Shown: positions 24,993 to 34,610, numbered from the stretch's first letter. The stretch: DNA of 64,000 nt from Turicimonas muris (GCF_002221595.1 NZ_NHMP01000010.1:22773-86772); one strand, 5' to 3'. Translations and numbers: made by a program. The notes: generated from the sequence alone by a model not told the origin.

Positions 24993-25652
24993 ATGGATAT
25001 CACGGCTTTAAATGCTTTAATTCCTGTTTTCGACTTTGTAGGAATCGTTGCCTTCGCCTTATCCGGGGTTTTTGAAGGTATGAAAAGAAAAATTGACCCG
25101 GTGGGGGTCTTTATAGTGGCTTTCTCCACGGCTTTTGGCGGTGGGATGCTGCGTGATTTGATTATTGATAGACGACCTTTCTATTGGATCGATCACGAGG
25201 CTTATGTTCTTGCTACCTTCCTCATTGTTGCAGTTGCGCCTTGGATAAATAACTTTTTTGAGAAAAGAAAAAATGCTCAGGATTGGTATATTTTCGCTGA
25301 CGCTATCGGTTTAGGCATCTTCTGTATTTCCGGAACTTCTCTTTCTCTCGCAGCCAACGTTCCTTGGCTTTCTTCCGTCATTATTGGTTGTATTACCGGC
25401 GTATTCGGCGGTCTTATGCGTGATGTATTCTTGAATAAGATGCCGGCTGTTGTTTCTGACCGCTCCCCTTATGCTTCTGTTGGCTTCTTAGGGGGATGGT
25501 TCTATATCATGCTTCTAGAGCTTGGACTTTCTTTAGAATGGTCTCTTTGGATCGGTATGATTTTTATCGTTGGTTTAAGAATGTCCTGTGTAATTTTCAA
25601 CTGGAAGATCAAATACTTGGAGCCAAAATCTTATACGGATCACGACCGTTAA
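24993..25652 (+). CDS. UPF0126/TRIC-like membrane protein
   Basis: A 219-residue inner-membrane protein of about seven spans, built from two repeats, each with a glycine-rich kink and arginine: GGGMLRDLIIDRRPFYW and GGLMRDVFLNKMPAVVSD. This is the bacterial family related to trimeric intracellular cation channels (YicG type), some members of which are linked to glycine uptake. Substrate unknown. A terminator palindrome downstream was split by an IS1182 element. Confidence 0.9.
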   Translation: MDITALNALIPVFDFVGIVAFALSGVFEGMKRKIDPVGVFIVAFSTAFGGGMLRDLIIDRRPFYWIDHEAYVLATFLIVAVAPWINNFFEKRKNAQDWYIFADAIGLGIFCISGTSLSLAANVPWLSSVIIGCITGVFGGLMRDVFLNKMPAVVSDRSPYASVGFLGGWFYIMLLELGLSLEWSLWIGMIFIVGLRMSCVIFNWKIKYLEPKSYTDHDR

Positions 25653-25681
25653 TTTGGAATTCTTTCTTCAAAAACAACAAA

Positions 25682-27527
25682 GGGGATGTTGCAAAATTCG
25701 ATGTTTTTCGAGTTAGTACTTCCCCTTTCTCCTATACCCCTTTTTAGCTATCTCGTTAGGTTGTAGTTTTCGCTTCTTTTCCATTCGGTTTTTTATTCTT
25801 TTTGCTGATGGAGTTTTGAAAGTTTCTGCCTTTAAATTTTCAGGAGCAACCCAATAAAACGGGAGCACGCCGGACATTGCAAACCTAAGATATTTTCTTA
25901 TATTCATCCCTAGGCAAGTCAAGGCGAACTCGACTGTTACCCTTCCCATCGAGCGTCGTCTGAACCTTTTGTAGTCCATATTCTGCTTAATTACTCCGAA
26001 GGCACCTTCAACCTGACAACTCCTATTAACTCTGATTTCTATGCCTTCGGGAGACAGAAGTCTGTCTCTAGCTTGTTGCTTCAACTGGACCCAACGTGGT
26101 TGAATTTCAAAAATCCGGCTTCTTTTCGATTTGCTTTTTAAGAAGCGTTTGCAATAGCCCTCAAAGTCACATTTAGCGCAGCTTTTGACCAGGAAGAAAG
26201 CATAGTCCGCCTTGGAATAATAGCCCTCGGGACACTGTATTCTTTCTCCCACGCGCCCTCCCAAACACCGGATAGTTTGCGTATCGATGTACTCATAAGT
26301 GGCAGGATTTCTTCCAGTCTTTTCACCGTTCCAGGCTGTGTATTTGATGAAGGCTTGGATTCCTTTCTGTTCACAATATTCATAATTGTTAACACTTCCA
26401 TAGCCTGCGTCTGCGCAAACTCTTTTGGGATAAATTCCGTACCATTGGAAGAATTGGTCTAATGTCGGCGCAAGAGTACGCGCATCGGTTCTGTCTTGTG
26501 ACACGTAGTACGTAACGATAAAACCGTTACTCACTAAGATTTGGGTGTTATACGCAGCATGCATTTGGCTACCTAACCCACTGTAGTAATCTTCCTTCAG
26601 GCACATGGCAGTAGCATCGTGGTCGGTTTTGTAGTAAGAATTCCTAGATTCTCCGCAGATAGCTTTTTTCTCTTCGTACTCAATTGATTTTATTAGGTAC
26701 TGAGAAAGCTGAGATTTCATTTTTAAAAGAGCCTTTTCACCACCACCTATGAGGGTTGAAGATATTTTTTCTGCATCTTCTATTTTTTTCATAATAGTTT
26801 TTGCCGGAATAACTCCTTCGTTGGGCAGACCTTCCTCTAGATGCATTAATTTCAATAGGTTAGCCACTTTCTCACTTAGTCGAAGATGAAGAGTCGTGGG
26901 TTTCCAAACAAATTTGTACTTGTTAGCGTTGGCTTCAAATTTGCTTCCGTCCAAATAGAGCGTGTCCATATCTTTCCCGCATTCGGAAAAGATGCGCTTC
27001 ATTATTGTCGCAAAAATAGCAGGCATATTTGGAATTAAACTTGTGACGAACCGAGAGAAACTCGCTGCACTTGGCTGGACGTCCCCGATTAAGTAAATGA
27101 TTCTTAGATCCGTGAAGCAGGCCGTCTCCATTTCTCGGAGAGAGGCTTTACCAAGGGCAAAGCAATATAGAACCGCAGCAAAGAGTCGGCACTGGTCGAT
27201 TTTTGGTCTGCCAGGCTCAGAATCGAAGTTTATCTGCTTTAAGTATTTTCCAGCAGATGATTTCTCTAAAAGTAACAAATATGCGTCAAGTTTTTTACGC
27301 TCAGATAGCGGAAGGGGACAGGCATAAAAAAGCAAGTCCTCAGAAACGGTAAAATAGGCCATGGTAAGTGTCTTTGGTATAGAACACTTCACCATAGCAT
27401 GCAGGGGGTTCGATTCCCTCTGTTTGCTTTTAAATCAACGGGATAATTCTTATATAGAATACTTTTTGTCAATAGAAGAAGGGCTGTGAAAATCCCTCTT
27501 AGGAAGAGGGAATTTTGCAACAGCCTC
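25682..27527 (-). mobile_element. IS1182-family insertion sequence
   Basis: The left end GGGGATGTTGCAAAATTC (25682-25699) matches the complement of the right end, GAGGCTGTTGCAAAATTC (27527-27510), giving an 18-bp inverted repeat with two mismatches and an element of about 1.85 kb with one transposase gene. The immediately flanking bases are also inverted repeats: AAAAACAACAAA (25670-25681) and TTTGTTGTTTTT (27528-27539). This suggests insertion at the centre of a palindromic terminator, unless those 12 bp belong to the element. No direct target duplication was seen. Confidence 0.85.
25713..27395 (-). CDS. IS1182-family transposase
   Basis: A 560-residue DDE transposase. The N-terminal DUF772-type region (SADERKKLDAYL-like, residues about 30-110) is followed by the catalytic core: D in TLYLDGSKFEAN, D in VCADAGYGSVNNYEY, and E in VEGAFGVIKQNMDYKRFRRR. 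A cysteine cluster (CAKCDFEGYCKR) lies before the last motif, as usual. The frame is intact. ATG 27395 gives the full ORF; ATG 27362 (MAYFTVSEDLLF) is an equally good start. Confidence 0.9.
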   Translation of the reverse strand: MVKCSIPKTLTMAYFTVSEDLLFYACPLPLSERKKLDAYLLLLEKSSAGKYLKQINFDSEPGRPKIDQCRLFAAVLYCFALGKASLREMETACFTDLRIIYLIGDVQPSAASFSRFVTSLIPNMPAIFATIMKRIFSECGKDMDTLYLDGSKFEANANKYKFVWKPTTLHLRLSEKVANLLKLMHLEEGLPNEGVIPAKTIMKKIEDAEKISSTLIGGGEKALLKMKSQLSQYLIKSIEYEEKKAICGESRNSYYKTDHDATAMCLKEDYYSGLGSQMHAAYNTQILVSNGFIVTYYVSQDRTDARTLAPTLDQFFQWYGIYPKRVCADAGYGSVNNYEYCEQKGIQAFIKYTAWNGEKTGRNPATYEYIDTQTIRCLGGRVGERIQCPEGYYSKADYAFFLVKSCAKCDFEGYCKRFLKSKSKRSRIFEIQPRWVQLKQQARDRLLSPEGIEIRVNRSCQVEGAFGVIKQNMDYKRFRRRSMGRVTVEFALTCLGMNIRKYLRFAMSGVLPFYWVAPENLKAETFKTPSAKRIKNRMEKKRKLQPNEIAKKGYRRKGKY

Positions 27528-27548
27528 TTTGTTGTTTTTGGCTTAGTG

Positions 27549-29003
27549 CTAAATCGTTACGCCGTAAAGTTCTTTGAAAACCTTTCTTGTCACGGAATCT
27601 AAAAGCTTCACAAATTCGGCTTTTCTTTGATCCGCATCGATCTTTTGATTTCTGAAGTCTTTGAAATCAAAATTTTCTTCTTTCACAATCTTTTCCACAA
27701 GGGACTTCCAAAAGGCAGGAGATTCGCTTTGTTCCCATTTGCCGCGGCCGCGGCCGAAATGTGCAACGGCTAAATAAAGCAATACTGTTTCTACCACGAA
27801 GCCTTCCATTGCGGATGGACTCCAGCTGATAAGATTTTCCTTCGTACCTTTCTTTACGTTGTAAGCAGTAGCTGCTCCGACGCCTCCCAAAGCACCGGCA
27901 ATAGCACCGCCAATGGTTCCGGCACCTAACGTTAAACCTCCCGTAGCGATATCTGCAGCTAATCCGGTTACAGCACCGCCTGCCACAGCACCGAATAGCG
28001 TAGCGGCTGTTGTATCGATTTTTTCTTCCGTCACCCAGTCAGTACGCATTCTTCTCAGAATTTCTCCCTTAACGCCTTTTCCTTCAAGGCCGTTAATGGA
28101 AATCAGCTTCTGTGTTAAGTTGCAAAGCCAATCTGCAGCTCTTGTAGAAAGGGCTACTTGAGCGTCCTGAATTTCACCATGAAGATCTTTTTTGATGAAA
28201 CCAAGAGTTCTGCCAATCGCTCTAAGTCTTTCAACCAAGGACTGTGCTGCAAGAATTTCTTTATCGTTGCTGAGTTTGACCAAATATCCGGCCATGGCAT
28301 CCATAGAGCTGGAGTAAAGAGCCTGTTTTTGCCTTACCCAGGTGGCCTTCAAAGAAGTAAATGCCGCTTGCTGTTCAGGGGGCAGTGCTTTGCCGATTTC
28401 ATCCCAAAGTTCATATTCTTGCGCCCAGCATCTTGCAAATGCATCCAGAGGGAGAACAGCAACAATGAATTTGTAATTGCTTAAAAAGTCTTTCCACAAC
28501 TGAACTTCTTTGTTTTCTTCTTCCCGCGGAAGAATCTCTCCCATTTGGTTCAATAGGACGATGACCGGCTTATCAATCCAAGTAAGGATTTCCATTTCGG
28601 CCTTGACGTAAGGCACGGAGTCCGGGGATTCGCTGGCATTAACCAAATACAAGATTACGTTAGAAATGTCCTTGATATGTTTCAGCGCTTGCTGATTCAG
28701 CCAGAGAGTCCTGTCGGTTAAGCGATCCCAAACTTCACTGGTAAACCACCCGATAGGATTGCTTCTTCCCGCAAGACGTTTAGCTAGGCGGACACTGTCT
28801 CCAAATCCCGGAGTATCCCAAAGAATCAGTTCGCTGTCATCAGGGGCACGAAGCAAAACATAGTCTTCAGGTTCGGTTGTGACGTGTGAGCGATCCTCCA
28901 CCTCTCCGATATCTCTTCCTAGAAGAGTTCTGGCCAGAGTCGTTTTACCAACGTTGGTGTGGCTCACTAAAGATAAATTGATTTTCTGGGGATCTTGTTT
29001 CAT
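27549..29003 (-). CDS. DUF3482 GTPase
   Basis: A 484-residue GTPase of the Era/TrmE-like type: G1 SHTNVGKTT near the N-terminus, switch region VTTEPEDYVLL, G3 WDTPGFGD, G4-like LLNQMG. The C-terminal DUF3482 domain has a Gly/Ala-rich hydrophobic stretch (GAVAGGAVTGLAADIATGGL) that may insert in or bend against the membrane. It follows the DUF2868 gene by 8 bp. The pair is conserved in proteobacteria, often near stress or membrane-trafficking genes, but has no assigned function. Confidence 0.87.
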   Translation of the reverse strand: MKQDPQKINLSLVSHTNVGKTTLARTLLGRDIGEVEDRSHVTTEPEDYVLLRAPDDSELILWDTPGFGDSVRLAKRLAGRSNPIGWFTSEVWDRLTDRTLWLNQQALKHIKDISNVILYLVNASESPDSVPYVKAEMEILTWIDKPVIVLLNQMGEILPREEENKEVQLWKDFLSNYKFIVAVLPLDAFARCWAQEYELWDEIGKALPPEQQAAFTSLKATWVRQKQALYSSSMDAMAGYLVKLSNDKEILAAQSLVERLRAIGRTLGFIKKDLHGEIQDAQVALSTRAADWLCNLTQKLISINGLEGKGVKGEILRRMRTDWVTEEKIDTTAATLFGAVAGGAVTGLAADIATGGLTLGAGTIGGAIAGALGGVGAATAYNVKKGTKENLISWSPSAMEGFVVETVLLYLAVAHFGRGRGKWEQSESPAFWKSLVEKIVKEENFDFKDFRNQKIDADQRKAEFVKLLDSVTRKVFKELYGVTI

Positions 29004-29011
29004 GTCTAGAT

Positions 29012-30520
29012 CTAATGATGGTTAGATGTTTTATCAAATTCTTCCGAGATTTCTTTAACGTTTAAAGAATCTAAATTAGCAAAGGCATAGGGAACGGCTG
29101 TGCTGTCCAAGAATGTAGACCAATTCTTCTTTCTTTCTTCGATTCTCTTAGGAGTTCCGGAGAATCTTTCAATAAAGACGTCTGAATTAATAAGGACTTT
29201 GCATGATGCCTCATTTTTATTGCACAAATCTCGGATATCTTTGGCGAATTGAATATGTACTTCTTTTTCCGGAGTGGCAGCCATCGAGAAAACAATCCAA
29301 AGCTCTTCAGCTTTACCGTTTTCGATTGTTGGAAGAGGAGTATCTTCATGCGCTGTCGGCTCGAAAATAAACTTGTTCCCGGACTGATTAATCGCTAAAG
29401 AAAGATCCTCAATATTGTTCTTTTCTTCCGTTGTAAGGTCTTTTCCGAAAGGTAGTACTCTGATTGTCATTGATTGTCCATGCCACTGTCGAATAATGTT
29501 TTGATAATAAGGTGTTTGAAGATTAATAGGAAAGTTGTTTTTAATGAAATTTGCTCTCACCTTGTTATAAAGGAATAAGAACAAGCGAGGGATGATAACG
29601 ATAATTGCCGTTGCGGTAATTAATCGAATCATCCAGTAAGTTGCGGGAACTCCGGCGGGAGTGACATCAAACCGCATATTTTTGACAACTTCAGTATTTA
29701 ACGTCTGAAAGAGATTGTCGTTGCTTGGAAGGATGTTATAGACCAAATTAAGGAAGGCCAGAACTGCGTTCGGTTTCTCAGCAAGCCAGGTGCTCTCCCA
29801 TCCGGCCGTATAGGCTGTTCCCCAGCCTCTAATGCCGATTGAAAAGATAAGACCCAACCCAAAACACATTGCCGACAAATGGAGAATACAGGCAACGATT
29901 CTGCGTAGGTAGGGAGCTTCAGCCGGTATCCAAATTTTAAAGAATTGGGTAAGAGTAGGACTTTTCTTACTTGCAGTCGTCTGAATCTTGGTGAACGAAG
30001 AACTTAAAAGCTCTCTCAAAGGTCCTGCTCCGAAGGTCTTTTCTTTTCTTACGCAACGTACGATGAAGGAGACCATAAGCCATATATATATCAAGATGTT
30101 CCATAAGAACAAGCCGAGAAGAGGGGGAGACAGTAAGTTGATTTTGTTGCCGGTCGTTGCCAGTTCATCAGTAATGACGCCAAGCAGAAATGCAAGACAA
30201 ACAAAAATAAGCCCGATAGTCCATACTCGTAAGTCTGAGGGTTCCGGCTGAAGAAGTTCCGGTGCTTTTTGCTTTAGAAGATCGAGAACTTTCGTCGCAC
30301 GAGTCAGGAGGAAATCTTTTTGAGAACCGCTTTCTCCCACTTGCAAGGCTGCTTCTGAGGTGCATGTAGAGCTGTCTTCGGCAGTAAATTTTTTCTGTTC
30401 GAGCGCCGATAATTCAAGGATGCGGGTCCAAGTCAACTCTTTAACATCATCAATGCTTAATTTTTTGTTTTTATCTGCCTTTGATGAGGTGTTATTAGCT
30501 TTGCTTTTACTGTTAAACAT
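29012..30520 (-). CDS. DUF2868 membrane protein, partner of the GTPase
   Basis: A 502-residue protein with four predicted membrane spans (about residues 106-125, 135-155, 205-230 and 295-320) and a cytosolic C-terminal domain of about 170 residues (MTIRVLPFGKDLTTEEKNNI onward). The N-terminus is charged and begins with a Ser/Lys/Asn-rich stretch. DUF2868 proteins are almost always next to DUF3482 GTPases, so this is probably a membrane platform for that GTPase. The biological process is unknown. Confidence 0.85.
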   Translation of the reverse strand: MFNSKSKANNTSSKADKNKKLSIDDVKELTWTRILELSALEQKKFTAEDSSTCTSEAALQVGESGSQKDFLLTRATKVLDLLKQKAPELLQPEPSDLRVWTIGLIFVCLAFLLGVITDELATTGNKINLLSPPLLGLFLWNILIYIWLMVSFIVRCVRKEKTFGAGPLRELLSSSFTKIQTTASKKSPTLTQFFKIWIPAEAPYLRRIVACILHLSAMCFGLGLIFSIGIRGWGTAYTAGWESTWLAEKPNAVLAFLNLVYNILPSNDNLFQTLNTEVVKNMRFDVTPAGVPATYWMIRLITATAIIVIIPRLFLFLYNKVRANFIKNNFPINLQTPYYQNIIRQWHGQSMTIRVLPFGKDLTTEEKNNIEDLSLAINQSGNKFIFEPTAHEDTPLPTIENGKAEELWIVFSMAATPEKEVHIQFAKDIRDLCNKNEASCKVLINSDVFIERFSGTPKRIEERKKNWSTFLDSTAVPYAFANLDSLNVKEISEEFDKTSNHH

Positions 30521-30673
30521 ATCACTGCATTTTCAAAAGATACTGCATTATCCCGCAAGATAAATTGAAAATGCAGGGAGCCACACAAATTAAGGAATCA
30601 AGGTGTGTTTTCTTGTAGAGAAGTAAATCCTGCTTCTATGAGGATAAAATTATCCAAAAAATTAGGATAAAAA

Positions 30674-32131
30674 ATGCAGGAAATATTAATCAATAGTTCG
30701 ATTCATGAGGCAAGAGTAGCTGTACTGGAAGACGGCACTCTTCAAGAATTACGGATCGAAAGATTCGCAGAGGCTTCCCTGATTGGAAATATATATTTAG
30801 GTATTGTCGGAAAAGTTCTGCCTGGAATGCAGTCGGCTTTTATAGAAATCGGCCTTCCTCGGGCTGGATTTCTTCATGTCGGAGATATGCGCCAAGCACA
30901 GCAAGAAAACGGAACTGCACCCATAGAAAAACTTCTTCATGAAGGACAAGTTGTTTTAGTTCAAGTAGCTAAAGATCCGATTGGGACAAAAGGAGCCAGG
31001 CTGACAACTGAAATCAGTTTAGCGGGCCGTCTCCTTGTATATCTGCCATTTGATTCTCATATCGGAGTTAGTCAAAAAATTGAAGACAGCGCTGAAAGGG
31101 AACGCTTAAAAGAAGCTGTTGAACTGATAACCAAAACTGAAGGTCCGCAAAAAGGCGGCTTTATTGTTCGGACGAGCGGTGAGGATGCTCAGCCGGAGGA
31201 CTTCGTAAATGACATGAAGTTCTTGGTTAAACAGTGGCAGGAAATTGAAAAGAAAACTCACGTCACACCTGCACCGGCACTTCTTTACTATGATGTTTCT
31301 ATTGGGCAGAAAGTATTAAGAGACCTCGTAAACGAGAAAACATCCAAGATTCTTGTGGACAATCCTCACGTTTATGAAGAACTCAGATCTTTTGCAGAGA
31401 AGTTCGTTCCCGACTCACTTGGCTTGCTTTCTCTTTATCAAAGCGAAAGACCCTTGTTTGATCAGTACAATCTTGAAGCCGAGATTCAAGATTCTCTGAG
31501 CCGGCGCGTGAATTTGAAATCCGGAGGTTATTTGATTCTTGACCAAACCGAAGCTATGACGACGATTGACGTCAATACCGGAGGCTTTGTCGGAAGAAGG
31601 GACTTTGCAGATACAATCTACAAAACAAATCTTGAAGCTACGCATGCGATTGCACGACAGTTGAGACTGAGAAATCTCGGAGGCATTATTATCGTGGACT
31701 TTATCGACATGAATAATCCCGAGCATCAGGCAGGCGTCCTGTCAGAGCTTAGAAATGCGGTGAAGAATGACAGAAACCGGATCTTCATTAGCGACTTTAC
31801 AGAGCTTGGTTTGGTCCAGATTACGCGTAAAAGAACTCGAGAGTCTTTGGCCCATTTAATGTGCGAAACCTGTCCTACCTGTGGAGGGCGAGGCGAAATC
31901 AAAACTGCAAGGACAGTCTGCTATGAGATCTTGCGTGCAGTTTTGCGTGAATATCATCAGTTCAAAGACGCTAAAGAATTCACTATTCTGGCTAACCAGA
32001 GCGTTATCGATATGTTTTTAGACGAAGAAAGCGAAGCTCTGGCTTTATTAGGCGACTCAATACAGAAGCCGATAAAACTTCAATTGGAAAGTGAATTCCT
32101 TCAAGAACAGTATGACGTTTTAGTTAAATAA
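30674..32131 (+). CDS. rng: Ribonuclease G
   Basis: An RNase E/G-family endonuclease acting in 16S rRNA 5'-end maturation and mRNA decay. The 485-residue length fits RNase G rather than the longer RNase E. Visible features: an N-terminal S1 domain (GNIYLGIVGKVLPGMQSAFI), catalytic aspartates in MTTIDVNTGGFVG and IIVDFIDMNN, and the zinc-link CPTCGGRG near the C-terminus. It heads an operon with an abutting HAD phosphatase and a YbaK gene. Confidence 0.95.
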   Translation: MQEILINSSIHEARVAVLEDGTLQELRIERFAEASLIGNIYLGIVGKVLPGMQSAFIEIGLPRAGFLHVGDMRQAQQENGTAPIEKLLHEGQVVLVQVAKDPIGTKGARLTTEISLAGRLLVYLPFDSHIGVSQKIEDSAERERLKEAVELITKTEGPQKGGFIVRTSGEDAQPEDFVNDMKFLVKQWQEIEKKTHVTPAPALLYYDVSIGQKVLRDLVNEKTSKILVDNPHVYEELRSFAEKFVPDSLGLLSLYQSERPLFDQYNLEAEIQDSLSRRVNLKSGGYLILDQTEAMTTIDVNTGGFVGRRDFADTIYKTNLEATHAIARQLRLRNLGGIIIVDFIDMNNPEHQAGVLSELRNAVKNDRNRIFISDFTELGLVQITRKRTRESLAHLMCETCPTCGGRGEIKTARTVCYEILRAVLREYHQFKDAKEFTILANQSVIDMFLDEESEALALLGDSIQKPIKLQLESEFLQEQYDVLVK

Positions 32132-32788
32132 ATGGTTTCTTATAAAGATTTTGATTTTTTTGTATTTGACTGGGACGGAACTGTTCTCGACACCATAAGT
32201 TCAATCATCTGCAGCTATCAGTATGCCTGCAAAGAAATGGGATTTCCGGTGCCGGACGATGATGTGGTTCGTTCAACGATCGGTTTAAGTACGGAAAAGT
32301 GTCTGAGAATTTGCTGTCCGGATTGTCCTCCCGAACGGTTTTCGGAGTATTTTGGTTTTTATACAAGTCACTATCTGCCTCGAGAAGCAAATTTGCAGCT
32401 CATAGACGGCATGGAAACTCTTTTAAGAGATATGCATGCCGCAGGGCTTCGTTTAGGGATTGCTACCGGAAAGAGCAATAAAGGAATGAAGCGCGTTTTA
32501 ACTAAATACGGTTTGGAGGAGTTGTTTGAAAGTGTTCAAACTGCTGACGATAATTTTTCCAAGCCAAATCCCTCCATGCTTTATTCGATCAGTGACGATT
32601 CCGGAGTCGAGTGCTCGAAAATGCTGGTAATCGGAGATTCTTGTTTAGATCTACAAATGGCTCAAAATGCCGGAGCATCTTCGGTTGCAGTGACTTACGG
32701 CGCGGCTAAAAAAGAAGATCTTCAGAAAATGAATCCGCTATCTCTGTGCGGCTCAGCAGAAGAGTTAAGAAAGTTTTTAAGGTTGTAA
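32132..32788 (+). CDS. HAD-family phosphatase, phosphoglycolate phosphatase-like
   Basis: A 218-residue HAD hydrolase of subfamily IA. Motif I is FDWDGTVLDT, motif II lies at IATGKSNKG, and motif IV is VIGDSCLDLQMAQNAG. Cap helices lie between motifs I and II. The ATG directly follows the rng stop (TAAATG). An HAD phosphatase next to rng is common in betaproteobacteria. The substrate could be phosphoglycolate or another small phosphate ester; sequence alone does not decide. Confidence 0.88.
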   Translation: MVSYKDFDFFVFDWDGTVLDTISSIICSYQYACKEMGFPVPDDDVVRSTIGLSTEKCLRICCPDCPPERFSEYFGFYTSHYLPREANLQLIDGMETLLRDMHAAGLRLGIATGKSNKGMKRVLTKYGLEELFESVQTADDNFSKPNPSMLYSISDDSGVECSKMLVIGDSCLDLQMAQNAGASSVAVTYGAAKKEDLQKMNPLSLCGSAEELRKFLRL

Positions 32789-32790
32789 AG

Positions 32791-33255
32791 ATGGAAGAGA
32801 AAATAGCCAAAGATTTTTTGGCAGCAAGAAACTATGCAGACAAAATTCTTATAATGAAAGACTCGACGGCTACTGTGGATTTGGCTGCACAGGCACTTGG
32901 TTGTGAACCGGCGAGAATAGCGAAAACTTTGAGCTTTGATGTTAGAGAAAAAACCGTGATGCTTGTTTGTGCAGGTACTGCAAAAGTAGATAACAAAAAG
33001 TTCAAAGAGACTTTTTCAACCAAAGCAAAAATGCTTAGAGCTGAAGAGGTGGCCGACAGGACGGGGTTTCCTGTCGGCGGAGTGTGTCCTTTTACTGAAC
33101 AAAATGACGGTTTGGAAATATATTTGGACGATTCTTTGAAAGTCTTTGATTACGTTTATCCTGCTTGCGGAACACCGAATACCGCTATTAAATTAACTAT
33201 TCAAGAACTGGAGGATTTAGTTGAGCCAAAGTCCTGGGTGGCAGTAACTAAGTGA
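32791..33255 (+). CDS. YbaK/EbsC-family aminoacyl-tRNA deacylase
   Basis: A 154-residue editing enzyme related to the INS domain of ProRS, expected to hydrolyse mischarged tRNA (Cys-, Ala- or Ser-tRNA). Family features: the lysine in CAGTAKVDNKKFK, VGGVCPFTEQND and the glycine-rich VYPACGTPNTAIKL. The start is ATG 32791, two bases after the HAD stop. It is the third gene of the rng operon. Confidence 0.88.
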   Translation: MEEKIAKDFLAARNYADKILIMKDSTATVDLAAQALGCEPARIAKTLSFDVREKTVMLVCAGTAKVDNKKFKETFSTKAKMLRAEEVADRTGFPVGGVCPFTEQNDGLEIYLDDSLKVFDYVYPACGTPNTAIKLTIQELEDLVEPKSWVAVTK

Positions 33256-34413
33256 TTAATGAGGCCTTTTGTTTAGAAGTACTCCGCAGCCGACGGCAAT
33301 GACAAGACAAGAGAAGATAGAGCAAATGAAGGGCATTGCCAGAGAGGTGTGCTGCACTATGTAGCCGAAAAGCGGTGGGACAAAAAGCATTCCTCCGTAA
33401 TTGAAAAGCGCAATTGTGGAGCTTGCAATGGCGGGGGAAACTCCCGGGACTTTTCCTCCGGCGCTGAATAGAATGGGCACGATAGGGGAGAGCCCGGCGC
33501 CTAACAGCGCAAAACCAATGAGAGTCAGAAGAGGAAAAGAAGGAGTAAGTACAACTAAAAGGCCTCCAAGACTGCTAAGAACTCCTCCGGCCGCAGCAAT
33601 CGTTTTGTCTCCGTAATTATCTCTAAGCCTGTCACAGAATAATCTGCAGCCGGCTGTGGCTAAAGAAAAGAATCCGAAGGTAAGGGCTGCAATGGCTTGG
33701 GACACGCCGTCAAGTGATGCCATGTAAAGGCTGCCCCAATCGACAACGACACCTTCGGTTTCTGAGGCAAGAAGACAGAAGACTCCGCAAAAGATAATGA
33801 ATAACGGGACAGATTTAACGGACTTTGTTCGTTCCGTTTTTTCTTCATCGCTTTCTTTATCATCAAAAAGTCTTTTTGAGGCGAGAGGAATGAAACAGGC
33901 GTAGGGCACACCCAAAATTAAAAAATTCAAATAGGGGTCAGCACCTAAAGAAGTCAGTAGGCCGCTTGCAAAGGAAGCAGCCGCGGCTGCAAGCGCAAAA
34001 ACCGCATGGAGAAAAGATAATCGAGATTTATTTTCTGCTTTTTCCAGTAAAACGCCTTGTACATTCATTGTGACATCGACGAAGCCAAGAGAAAGACCCA
34101 GTGCGGCTACACAAACAAAGAAAACGTAGATGTTAGGAGAAAGGCCGCAAAGAATTACGAAGAGAGGACAAAGTAAAGCTGCGATAGTGATTAAGCGTTT
34201 GGAGCTGTATTTCGCTGTAAGTTTTGGTGTTAAGGCCATTGCACACAGGCTTGAGCATCCTAGACAAAACAAAATAAGTCCCACAATTGCAGGATCAATA
34301 CCAAGTCTCTGAGATAAAGCAGGCATCCGAGATGTTAGTAAGCTGAACGAAAGTCCGGGAGCGGCAAAAAAGTATGCAACCGAGAGTAATTGAATAGAAC
34401 TTTTGTTAAGCAT
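33256..34413 (-). CDS. MFS transporter
   Basis: About 385 residues and 12 predicted membrane spans. The N-terminal half shows LGLSLGFVDVTMNVQGVLLE and the second half GFALLGAGLSPIVPILFSAG, a pattern seen in MFS permeases of the YbjJ/fucose-permease-like group. I place the start at ATG 34413 (LNKSSIQLLSVAYF) behind AAGGAA; an upstream ATG adds 22 charged residues. Substrate unknown. It converges on ybaK with no gap. Confidence 0.85.
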   Translation of the reverse strand: MLNKSSIQLLSVAYFFAAPGLSFSLLTSRMPALSQRLGIDPAIVGLILFCLGCSSLCAMALTPKLTAKYSSKRLITIAALLCPLFVILCGLSPNIYVFFVCVAALGLSLGFVDVTMNVQGVLLEKAENKSRLSFLHAVFALAAAAASFASGLLTSLGADPYLNFLILGVPYACFIPLASKRLFDDKESDEEKTERTKSVKSVPLFIIFCGVFCLLASETEGVVVDWGSLYMASLDGVSQAIAALTFGFFSLATAGCRLFCDRLRDNYGDKTIAAAGGVLSSLGGLLVVLTPSFPLLTLIGFALLGAGLSPIVPILFSAGGKVPGVSPAIASSTIALFNYGGMLFVPPLFGYIVQHTSLAMPFICSIFSCLVIAVGCGVLLNKRPH

Positions 34414-34557
34414 GTGATTCCTTCTCAAGAATATTTCGCCTTTGCCTTGAGAAAGAGTCCGATTGAAAAAGGTGCGCAAACCACTCGGAAGCCACCATTA
34501 TAAGATAGAAGAAAGGAGATAAGTCAAATAGAAATTTTTTCTATACCGACGAAAAAA

Positions 34558-34581
34558 ATCCCGAAGGGTTAACTTCGGGAT
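34558..34581 (-). terminator. Terminator of the formate dehydrogenase operon
   Basis: ATCCCGAAG (34558-34566) pairs with CTTCGGGAT (34573-34581); on the minus strand it is followed by TTTTTT. Confidence 0.88.
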
Positions 34582-34610
34582 CTTTAGCAAATTAAAGATT
34601 TAACTTTTGA

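Noticed and set aside
27404..27420. A tRNA gene beside the IS1182 element
   Set aside because: Only a T-arm is present; acceptor, D and anticodon stems and the CCA end are missing.
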